Below, piece by piece: positions 1-5,952 of a DNA stretch of 8,136 bases; the stretch's first letter is position 1, and the number at the start of each line of letters is the position of its first letter. This DNA comes from an uncultured Parasphingopyxis sp. (lineage in GTDB: Bacteria; Pseudomonadota; Alphaproteobacteria; Sphingomonadales; Sphingomonadaceae). The stretch covers positions 1-8,136 of the forward strand of contig CAJQMX010000045.1 in assembly GCA_905479515.1 (NCBI GenBank). Direction: 5' to 3'. The notes beneath the pieces are model-generated. The model searched no databases. It saw nothing but the letters and a program-made list of their open reading frames with translations, and had not been told where the DNA came from. A program made the position numbers and the translations under genes.

Positions 1-1872
1 CCAGCGCCGCCTTTTGGGCTGCGCCTGGATCTTTGGCTATTTATCCTTGGCAGCGCAGCGATAGTTTATCCGAGCTGGCCTTTCTTTGTTGCAGCTTGGC
101 GCGCGCTGCGAAACGGCGTTCTCAATATGGCGGTGCTTGTCGTCTTATCTGTCGGCACCGGTTATTTTTTCAGCGTCGGATCAACATTCTTTTTCCCTGG
201 AGTACAGTTTTTTGAAGCGGTAGCAGTGCTTCTGGTTTTCATTCTGCTTGGACATTGGCTCGAAATGCGGGCACGCGCGGGCGCATCCAACGCTATTCGT
301 TCGCTAATGGACTTAGCGCCGCCGAAAGCCATCGTATTGCGCGACGGCAAGGAAATAGAGATATCAACGGCCGAAGTGCTCAAGGATGACGTGATAGTCA
401 TTCGGCCAGGTAATAAAATCCCGGTGGATGGAGAAATTCTGGAAGGCGAAACGCTGGTCGATGAATCGATGTTGACCGGGGAATCCATGCCCGTAAACAA
501 AAAGCCGGGAGATAATGTCTTTGGCGCAACGATAAACAAAAGCGGTAGTTTTCAGTATCGCGCGACCAAGGTTGGCGCAGATACCGCGCTGGCGCAAATT
601 GTCAAACTGGTTCAGGAAGCACAAAATTCAAAGGCTCCCTCCCAACTATTAGCGGACAAAGCTGCCCAGTGGCTGGTTTTGATCGCCATCCTTATCGGCC
701 TTGCGACCTTTGCCGTCTGGTTTTGGTGGCTTGGTCAGCCGATTCTATTCGCCTTGACCTTGACTATTACCGTTTTTGTAATCGCTTGCCCCGATGCTCT
801 TGGTCTCGCAACGCCTATGGCCGTTATGGTAGGCACCGGTCTGGGCGCAATGAACGGAATTCTTTTCAAAAATGCCAGCGCGCTCGAAGACGCCACCAAA
901 CTCGATATTATCGTCTTCGATAAAACCGGAACTTTGACGATGGGTGCTCCCGAAGTGGTTGAGGTTGTCACATCTTCTGAAGCGTCGATCGATGAGGTGC
1001 TTGCGATGGCGGCAACCGTCGAGCAAGGTTCTGATCATCCCTTGGCGCAGGCCATAATGAAGCGAGCTGGTGATCTGCCACGGCAAAAATTGGCGGCTTT
1101 CGAAAATATCGAAGGTAAAGGCGCGCGTGCCGAACTTGATGGCGAAGAGATTCTTCTCGGGAATCGAAGGCTCATGGATGAGCGTGACGTTTCGATGAAC
1201 AACCTGAAAGCCGAGGCGGCGCGATTGCAAGCAGCTGGCCAGACCGTTGTTCACATTGCCAAAGGCGGTAAGCTTACAGGCCTCATTGCAATTTCCGACG
1301 CGCCTCGTCCTACAGCTGCGGCCATGGTCAAAATGCTAAGCAAGCGGGGCGTCGAAGTTGCTATGCTCACTGGTGATAACCAGGAGACCGCAGAGCGGAT
1401 CGCCTCTGGTCTTGGAATTACCACCGTTCTAGCCGACGTTTTACCAGGACAAAAAGCTGAAAAAATTAAGGAACTGCAGGATCAAGGCAAAAAGGTCGGT
1501 ATGGTAGGAGACGGCGTCAATGACGCCCCTGCCCTAACCCAGGCCGATGTCGGATTTGCCATTGGTGCCGGCACAGACGTCGCGATCGAAAGCGCCGATG
1601 TCGTGCTCATGAAGAGCGATCCTTATGATGTTCTGGGCGCGATTGAACTGTCGCGCGCGACATTGCGGAAAATGCATCAAAATCTGTTCTGGGCCGTCGC
1701 CTATAACGTCATCGCCTTTCCGATGGCAGCCGGCGTTCTCTATCCTTTCATCATAAGTCCGGAGGTTGCAGCGCTTGCCATGTCAGGCAGCTCTGCGCTG
1801 GTTGCCGTCAATGCATTATTGCTGAAACGTACCCGTCTGGAGGGTATCCATGCAGCACCGGTGCACGCATAG
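1..1872 (+). CDS. P1B-type heavy-metal (probably Cu) translocating ATPase, 5' partial
   Basis: Integral inner-membrane pump that uses ATP to move metal ions, probably Cu(I), out of the cytoplasm. The frame is open from base 1 (starting P-A-P-P-F), so the true start and any N-terminal metal-binding domain lie upstream; the ATG at 127 is internal, since the preceding codons encode a conserved-looking membrane segment. Numbering from the window edge: membrane segments near 10-27, 42-65, 69-88, 222-244 and 248-275; actuator motif TGES at 159-162; membrane motif C-P-D at 263-265; phosphorylation motif DKTGTLT with Asp307; the His-Pro pair of the nucleotide domain at 346-347; hinge motif GDGVND at 503-508; Tyr568-Asn569 and M-S-G-S-S at 594-598 in the last two helices. 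The last two resemble copper-pump motifs. The odd point is Asp in place of the usual Cys or His of CPC/CPH, which makes metal specificity uncertain. It is followed after 50 bases by the flavoprotein gene. Confidence 0.95.
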   Translation, partial: PAPPFGLRLDLWLFILGSAAIVYPSWPFFVAAWRALRNGVLNMAVLVVLSVGTGYFFSVGSTFFFPGVQFFEAVAVLLVFILLGHWLEMRARAGASNAIRSLMDLAPPKAIVLRDGKEIEISTAEVLKDDVIVIRPGNKIPVDGEILEGETLVDESMLTGESMPVNKKPGDNVFGATINKSGSFQYRATKVGADTALAQIVKLVQEAQNSKAPSQLLADKAAQWLVLIAILIGLATFAVWFWWLGQPILFALTLTITVFVIACPDALGLATPMAVMVGTGLGAMNGILFKNASALEDATKLDIIVFDKTGTLTMGAPEVVEVVTSSEASIDEVLAMAATVEQGSDHPLAQAIMKRAGDLPRQKLAAFENIEGKGARAELDGEEILLGNRRLMDERDVSMNNLKAEAARLQAAGQTVVHIAKGGKLTGLIAISDAPRPTAAAMVKMLSKRGVEVAMLTGDNQETAERIASGLGITTVLADVLPGQKAEKIKELQDQGKKVGMVGDGVNDAPALTQADVGFAIGAGTDVAIESADVVLMKSDPYDVLGAIELSRATLRKMHQNLFWAVAYNVIAFPMAAGVLYPFIISPEVAALAMSGSSALVAVNALLLKRTRLEGIHAAPVHA

Positions 1873-1922
1873 AATGATTGGCGCTAAGCTAAACAGGGCT
1901 ACCAAAGGGGAAATAAACTAGC

Positions 1923-3080
1923 ATGGCTGGGAATGCCCCATCAAACGATCTGAAATCACGAAGCGATCCGATTACCATTGTCGGGGCCGGCCCGGCAGGT
2001 CTCGCTTGTGCTATCATATTAGCCCGCGCGGGTCGCAAAGTTATAGTGCGTGAATGGCACAAGACCGTCGGCAGCCGGTTTCACGGCGATTACCAAGGTC
2101 TTGAAAACTGGAGTGGCAAGCGCGATGTGCTGGAAGAACTGAACGAAGCGGGTATCGAAACAAGTTTCAACGCTCATCCCGTTTGTGACGGAACTGCCTA
2201 TGATTATCGTGGCGAAGCTTACCCGATAACTGGAGATCGTACGCTATACTATCTTGTACAGCGCGGTGGTCAGGAGGGCAGTCTAGAGCAAGGACTTCTT
2301 GAACAGGCGGTTTCAGTTGGTGTAGACATCCGTTTTGGTGAGCGTGCAACGAGCATCAAGGGACCCGCTGTTTCGGCAATCGGGCCCCGATCAGCCGACG
2401 CAATTGCAGCGGGTTATATATTCGAAACCGGTGAGGCCGACAGCAATCATATTGCTTTTGATAACAGGCTTGCGCCTCATGGCTATGCTTATTTGCTGAT
2501 CCACAATGGCCGCGGTACGCTAGCAAGCTGCATGTTCAGCGGCTTCAAGAACCAGGCGATGCACGTGGCGCGCTCTGTAAAGTTTTTCGAAGACAAAACC
2601 GGACTAAAAATGAACTCTCCGCGTCCGTTCGGTGGGTTTGGAAATTTCCGTATTCCCAACACAGCGATGCAAGGCGGGCATCCTCTGATTGGCGAACAAG
2701 CTGGCTTTCAGGATATGCTTGCAGGCTTTGGAATGCGATACGCCTTGCGTTCGGGCATTTTGGCGGCCCAAAGCTTGATTGAAGGCTCAGATTACATTCG
2801 TTTGTGGCGAGCGCAACTCCTCCCATTGCTTAAAACCGGCATCAGCAACCGGTTTTTGTACAATGCCGCCGGTGACCGAGGGGCACGATTGGCGCTACAG
2901 GATATCAGCCGATCGAACGCATCTGCAAGGCTGCATCGTCTGTATCAACCCTCTTTACTGACGAAAATCATATTCCCGCTTGCAAGGCGGCAATTTCGCC
3001 ATCCGCTTCATGACCCAAGCTGTGATCATATTGCATGCCAATGTGTCTGGTGTGAGCATGGAGTGGGTCACGTGATCTAA
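1923..3080 (+). CDS. FAD-dependent oxidoreductase, geranylgeranyl-reductase-like, with Cys/His-rich tail
   Basis: Predicted flavoprotein of 385 residues; the substrate is unknown. An N-terminal Rossmann fold is clear: beta strand I-T-I-V, then G-A-G-P-A-G at 21-26, and a following helix and strand ending in an acidic/basic pair (V-R-E-W). A second FAD-contact region at about 257-275 (G-E-Q-A-G-F...G-F-G-M-R-Y-A-L-R-S-G) resembles the GD-x-A-G...G-E-G-I block of the geranylgeranyl reductase/PHBH-type family, with Glu258 where Asp is usual. The C-terminus carries Cys367, Cys372, Cys374 and Cys377 together with His369, His379 and His383, a likely metal-binding tail. There is no signal peptide or obvious membrane helix at the N-terminus. 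The ATG at 1923 has a purine-rich AGGGGA about 12 bases upstream and sits just before the Rossmann strand, so the start is reasonable. It lies 50 bases after the metal ATPase on the same strand, so co-transcription is likely. The link to metal handling is inferred. Confidence 0.85.
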   Translation: MAGNAPSNDLKSRSDPITIVGAGPAGLACAIILARAGRKVIVREWHKTVGSRFHGDYQGLENWSGKRDVLEELNEAGIETSFNAHPVCDGTAYDYRGEAYPITGDRTLYYLVQRGGQEGSLEQGLLEQAVSVGVDIRFGERATSIKGPAVSAIGPRSADAIAAGYIFETGEADSNHIAFDNRLAPHGYAYLLIHNGRGTLASCMFSGFKNQAMHVARSVKFFEDKTGLKMNSPRPFGGFGNFRIPNTAMQGGHPLIGEQAGFQDMLAGFGMRYALRSGILAAQSLIEGSDYIRLWRAQLLPLLKTGISNRFLYNAAGDRGARLALQDISRSNASARLHRLYQPSLLTKIIFPLARRQFRHPLHDPSCDHIACQCVWCEHGVGHVI

Positions 3081-3256
3081 ATATTTTGTCGGCCGCGCAC
3101 AATTTTCAAGAGCCGCAGCTGTCCAAAGTTGGCAAATTTGAGTTGTCGACTGTAACGCAGCGCGTTTTCAAACGTCTATTCCCATAAGCAATCTCTAAGC
3201 GTCGAATATTTTAAAACGCCGCGCTCGTGCGATTATCAAAACGGAGGAATCATATC
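3081..3256 (+). other. Intergenic gap before the DUF2933-ICMT pair
   Basis: This 176-base gap is the longest in the window and is relatively AT-rich. It is the likeliest place for an internal promoter. Weak candidates are TTGGCA at 3129-3134 with TGTAAC at 3151-3156 (16-base spacing), and an isolated TTGTCG at 3143-3148. I see no clear CueR- or CsoR-type palindrome and no hairpin followed by a T run, so neither an operator nor a terminator is claimed. Confidence 0.3.
3243..3248 (+). promoter_or_regulatory. Ribosome binding site deciding the DUF2933 start
   Basis: A strong GGAGGA lies 8 bases before the ATG at 3257. It argues for that ATG over an in-frame GTG at 3227, which would put the Shine-Dalgarno sequence inside the coding region. 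Confidence 0.8.
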
Positions 3257-3571
3257 ATGCAGCACCAACACAAGTCATCCGTGTCGCAGCCATCCAATTC
3301 CCGCGTAAAATTCATATTTTATGCGTTTTTGGCAATAGCGGCCTTTGCGCTATATTTTGAGCATCAGGCCCATATCCCCGGCGACTATCTGCTGCTTGGC
3401 GGCCTGCTGCTTGTTTGTGTTGTCATGCACAGTTTCATGCACGCTGGGCATGGTGGGCATGGTGGGCATGGTGGGCATGGTGGGCATGGTGGGCATGGTG
3501 GGCATGGTGGGCATGGTTCCAAGCGCGGGGATCCTGATCAAGGATCTATGCCCGACAAATTAGGGGAATAA
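3257..3571 (+). CDS. DUF2933 family small membrane protein with (Gly-His-Gly)8 tail
   Basis: A 104-residue membrane protein of unknown biochemical role. It has a basic N-terminus, a membrane helix at about 18-34, a short loop with the family-like E-H-Q-A-H pattern (His36, His39), and a second helix at about 44-58. Two further His residues (58 and 62) precede eight consecutive Gly-His-Gly units (64-87) and a short charged tail. I recognise the layout (helix, EHxAH loop, helix ending in M-H-x-F-M-H, then a Gly/His tail) as DUF2933, small proteins that I recall beside metal-resistance genes. The His array suggests binding of Cu, Ni, Zn or a similar ion at the membrane surface; that is inference. 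The start is set by the GGAGGA at 3243. The stop overlaps the methyltransferase start (TAATG), so the two are probably translationally coupled. The repeat number may vary between strains. Confidence 0.88.
   Translation: MQHQHKSSVSQPSNSRVKFIFYAFLAIAAFALYFEHQAHIPGDYLLLGGLLLVCVVMHSFMHAGHGGHGGHGGHGGHGGHGGHGGHGSKRGDPDQGSMPDKLGE
3446..3517 (+). repeat. Eight perfect tandem copies of a 9-bp unit (GGGCATGGT)
   Basis: The unit GGGCATGGT occurs eight times without a mismatch or gap, each copy encoding Gly-His-Gly of the DUF2933 protein. Because the unit is three codons, gain or loss of copies keeps the reading frame. The lack of any synonymous change between copies indicates recent expansion or ongoing slippage. 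Confidence 0.98.
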
Positions 3572-4239
3572 TGATGGATATGTCTGCTTACGGGCTGTGG
3601 TTTCTGGTCTTCTTCAATTCGGCTATCTTCATCATCTTTGCGTTCAGTTTTTTCAAACCGCAGACCAAAAGAGATTGGCGCTCTTTTGGAGCCTTTAGCG
3701 CATTTATCGTCGCTCTTTTTACAGAAATGTACGGGTTTCCGCTCACGCTGTACTTTTTGGCTGGCTGGCTACAATCAAACTATCCGGGCATCGATTGGTT
3801 CGCTCACGATAGCGGGCATTTGCTGGAAATGATTTTTGGATGGAAATCCAATCCGCATTTTGGCCCATTCCATCTGCTTAGCTATGCTTTCATAGGGGGC
3901 GGATTTTACCTGCTCTCGGCAGCATGGCGAGTTCTTTATATCGCCCAACATAGCGGCGAACTGGCTCAAACTGGCCCCTATGCCCGCGTAAGGCATCCGC
4001 AATATGTCGGCTTTGTGTTGATAATGATTGGATTTCTATTTCAGTGGCCAACACTTCTAACACTTGCGATGTTTCCCGTCTTGCTGGTCATGTACTGGCG
4101 GCTCGCACTTAAAGAAGAACGCGAGGTTGAAGCGCAACTGGGAGATGTTTACCGCAGCTATGCAGCGCAGGTTCCTCGCTTTATTCCGCGATGGGGCAGT
4201 AAATCGGCATCAGCTCCCATTGGGCAAGATGGATCATGA
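3571..4239 (+). CDS. Isoprenylcysteine carboxyl methyltransferase (ICMT) family membrane protein
   Basis: A 222-residue multi-pass membrane protein of the ICMT/phospholipid-methyltransferase-like family, expected to bind S-adenosylmethionine; its bacterial substrate is unknown. Hydrophobic segments fall at about 8-28, 43-65, 108-132 and 147-181. The diagnostic C-terminal half is present: G-P-Y-A-R-V-R-H-P-Q-Y-V-G (Arg141, His142, Pro143, Tyr145, Gly147), then E-E-R-E at 182-185, and a terminal Y-x-x-Y-x-x-x-V-P-R-F-I-P block. The start is ambiguous among ATGs at 3571, 3574 and 3580. The AGGGGA at 3562-3567 is 3, 6 and 12 bases away respectively, so 3574 may be the one used. The first ATG shares one base with the upstream TAA, implying coupling to DUF2933. 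Neither DUF2933 nor the flavoprotein ends in a CaaX-like cysteine, so classical prenyl-cysteine methylation of those neighbours is not supported. Confidence 0.88.
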   Translation: MMDMSAYGLWFLVFFNSAIFIIFAFSFFKPQTKRDWRSFGAFSAFIVALFTEMYGFPLTLYFLAGWLQSNYPGIDWFAHDSGHLLEMIFGWKSNPHFGPFHLLSYAFIGGGFYLLSAAWRVLYIAQHSGELAQTGPYARVRHPQYVGFVLIMIGFLFQWPTLLTLAMFPVLLVMYWRLALKEEREVEAQLGDVYRSYAAQVPRFIPRWGSKSASAPIGQDGS

Positions 4240-4292
4240 ACCAAGTTGGCCTGGGCGCATTAGCGGCTTATCGCCATGCTAGAAATAACCCA

Positions 4293-4298
4293 AAGAGG
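4293..4298 (+). promoter_or_regulatory. Ribosome binding site for the Rieske gene
   Basis: AAGAGG lies 5 bases before the ATG at 4304 but only 2 bases before the in-frame GTG at 4301, so the ATG is the likelier start. Confidence 0.6.
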
Positions 4299-4303
4299 CT
4301 GTG

Positions 4304-4861
4304 ATGGCGGCCATTACTGAAAAAAAGATAGATATGGATTCAGCTGGTATCAGGCGGAGAGACTTCATCCATATCGCGCCAGTATCTTTTGCCGCCGTGG
4401 GCGTTGCAGCATCGGCCATACCACTTGTTGACAGCATGAACCCATCAGCAGACGTGTTGGCTGTTTCTGTGATTGAAGTAGACCTTTCATCAATCGAACC
4501 TGGGCAGCGAATAACTGTCAGCTGGCGTAATCAGCCGATATTCATAGTCCGGCGCACGGCAGAGAATATCGCGAGTGCACAGGCCGATGATAATAATCCG
4601 GGCCTGATCGATCCGGCAAGCGATCGCTCGCGGGTACAAAAAGTCGAGTGGCTCATTATGATTGGCGTTTGCACTCATCTTGGCTGTATTCCTCTGGGTC
4701 AAAAAGAAGGCGACCCGCTGGGGAAATATGGCGGGTGGTTCTGCCCCTGTCACGGTTCGCTGTACGATGCCTCTGGCCGTGTTCGGCGCGGTCCTGCGCC
4801 GAGAAACCTTGATATTCCGCCTTATGTTTTCCTAAACGACACTAAAATCCGTATCGGATAA
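4304..4861 (+). CDS. petA: Rieske [2Fe-2S] protein, ubiquinol-cytochrome c reductase iron-sulfur subunit type
   Basis: A 185-residue membrane-anchored Rieske protein. In the cytochrome bc1 complex this subunit takes an electron from ubiquinol and passes it to cytochrome c1 on the periplasmic side. The N-terminus has a Tat-like R-R-R-D-F (17-21) and one anchor helix at about 22-42, followed by the D-S-M-N-P hinge region typical of the bc1 subunit. The cluster ligands are complete: Cys123 and His125 in C-T-H-L-G-C, Cys147 and His150 in C-P-C-H-G-S; Cys128 and Cys149 would form the stabilising disulfide. The C-terminal G-P-A-P-x-N-L...P-P-Y segment is also standard. Length is normal for the family. 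What is unusual is the setting: the usual partners, cytochrome b and c1, do not follow; an exporter operon does. This is therefore probably an accessory copy, or a Rieske protein recruited to the metal cluster. petA is a family-level name. Confidence 0.92.
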   Translation: MAAITEKKIDMDSAGIRRRDFIHIAPVSFAAVGVAASAIPLVDSMNPSADVLAVSVIEVDLSSIEPGQRITVSWRNQPIFIVRRTAENIASAQADDNNPGLIDPASDRSRVQKVEWLIMIGVCTHLGCIPLGQKEGDPLGKYGGWFCPCHGSLYDASGRVRRGPAPRNLDIPPYVFLNDTKIRIG

Positions 4862-4941
4862 AAAGCCCTAAGGCATGACTTTGAAACGCTCCAAATATAT
4901 ATTCAAAATTTACCGCAGATCAAATTCCCATCGGAGTTCAA

Positions 4942-4947
4942 TATAAT
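4942..4947 (+). promoter_or_regulatory. Possible -10 element just before the ybhG-type gene
   Basis: A perfect TATAAT ends 6 bases before the ATG at 4954. If used, transcription would begin at or about the start codon, giving a leaderless mRNA. No good -35 hexamer is visible at the expected distance, so this could be chance in an AT-rich 92-base gap. A GGAG at 4933-4936 is 17 bases from the ATG, too far for a normal ribosome binding site. Confidence 0.3.
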
Positions 4948-4953
4948 AGACCC

Positions 4954-5952
4954 ATGATAACCAGAAACCGAATATATACGCTATTAGCTCTTTTGATCCT
5001 ACTCGCGGTTGGGACTTATGTTTACTATGCGATCCGAGACGATCACCAGACCGATAGGCATATTGTTTTGTATGGTAATGTCGATGTCCGCCAAGTTAAC
5101 CTGGCATTCAAAATTCCCGGCAGGCTTCGTGCAGTCAATGTTGAAGAAGGCGACACTGTTAAGGCCGGAAAGCTGATAGCCATTCTTGAACCGCAAGATT
5201 ACGAGGACGACGTGAGTTTGTCGCAAGCCAGAGTCCTCGGTCAGGCGGCACAATTGGCGGCGCTGCAAACGGGAACCCGTCCTCAAGAAATTGATCAAGC
5301 AGCTGCCATTCTGGCCGAAGCAAATGCCTCCCTCTCGCTTGCCGAAAACACCCTGAAACGTCAGCAGTTTTTGGCAGACCGTGATTTTGTCTCCCCGCAA
5401 GGCCTTGAAACAGCCCAGACCGAAAGAGCCCGCGCCGCTGCCACAAAAGAGGTTGCGGAAAAGGCATATAAATTGGCGCGCATAGGGCCCCGCTCCGAAG
5501 ACATTGAACGAGCCCAGGCTGCGCTTAACGCGGAAAAGGCGGCGCTCAACCTATCTGAACGACGGCTAAAAGATGCCAATCTTATTGCACCATCAGACGG
5601 ACGCGTGTTGACAAGGGTGAGAGAGCCCGGATCGATAATAGGCGCCGGAGAAACAATAGTTTCTGTATCATTGGTTTCGCCGGTCTGGGTGCGCGCCTTC
5701 TTGGCGGAACCAGATCTGGACCGCGTCAAACCTGGAATGAAAGCAGAAATCCAAACGGATTCCGGCGGGATTTATACTGGAAAAGTCGGATTTATTTCCC
5801 CAGTTGCTGAATTCACGCCCAAAACGGTGGAAACGCCAGAACTACGCACGAGTTTGGTATACCGTGTCAGAATCATTGTTGAAGATCCCGGCTCACGTCT
5901 CAAACAGGGCATGCCCGTCACGGTTATTCTAAAACCTGCGGCCAGACAGTGA
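4954..5952 (+). CDS. ybhG: HlyD-family membrane fusion protein of a YbhGFSR-type ABC exporter
   Basis: Periplasmic adaptor of 332 residues, anchored by an N-terminal helix (about 8-26), that would link an inner-membrane ABC-2 exporter to an outer-membrane channel. It matches E. coli YbhG as I remember it in length and in landmarks: L-Y-G-N-V-D-V-R-x-V-N-L near the start of the mature part, a lipoyl-like half (G-R-L...V-x-E-G-D-x-V-K-A-G), a coiled-coil hairpin at about 80-210, A-P-S-D-G at 212-216, then the beta-barrel part with F-I-S-P-x-A-E-F-T-P-K-T-V-E-T-P and K-Q-G-M-P-V-T-V. The hairpin's two arms, about 109-140 and 180-211, resemble each other. No convincing ribosome binding site precedes the ATG. 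Its stop overlaps the GTG start of the ATPase gene by 4 bases. In E. coli this exporter is tied to drug tolerance; the substrate here is unknown. Confidence 0.92.
   Translation: MITRNRIYTLLALLILLAVGTYVYYAIRDDHQTDRHIVLYGNVDVRQVNLAFKIPGRLRAVNVEEGDTVKAGKLIAILEPQDYEDDVSLSQARVLGQAAQLAALQTGTRPQEIDQAAAILAEANASLSLAENTLKRQQFLADRDFVSPQGLETAQTERARAAATKEVAEKAYKLARIGPRSEDIERAQAALNAEKAALNLSERRLKDANLIAPSDGRVLTRVREPGSIIGAGETIVSVSLVSPVWVRAFLAEPDLDRVKPGMKAEIQTDSGGIYTGKVGFISPVAEFTPKTVETPELRTSLVYRVRIIVEDPGSRLKQGMPVTVILKPAARQ

Noticed and set aside
127..129. ATG at 127 as the start of the metal ATPase
   Set aside because: The same frame is open to base 1 and encodes a membrane segment plus the conserved P-F-F-x-A-A-W-x-A-L stretch, so this Met is internal.
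745..1254. Long minus-strand open frame (169 codons) inside the ATPase gene
   Set aside because: It lies antisense to conserved nucleotide-binding and phosphorylation motifs and its translation resembles no protein family I know.
3227..3256. GTG-initiated extension of the DUF2933 protein
   Set aside because: It would place the strong GGAGGA site inside the gene; the ATG at 3257 has ideal spacing.
3530..3546. Perfect 6-bp inverted repeat (GATCCT / AGGATC, 5-base loop) just after the GHG array
   Set aside because: It lies in coding sequence, is short and has no associated signal; no function can be argued.
3345..3563. Open frames through the GHG repeat in other phases (Met-Val-Gly repeats on +, Met-Pro-Thr repeats on -)
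   Set aside because: A 9-bp repeat without stop codons keeps several frames open. Only the frame with the GGAGGA site and the membrane helices matches a known family.
4261..4281. Hairpin TAGC-GGC / GCC-AT-GCTA between the ICMT and Rieske genes
   Set aside because: The stem is only 7 bp with a 2-base bulge and no T run follows, so it does not look like a terminator and could be chance.
5361..5729. Minus-strand open frame (122 codons) inside the membrane fusion protein gene
   Set aside because: It is a shadow of the Ala/Glu-rich coiled-coil codons; its composition is low-complexity and it has no independent support.
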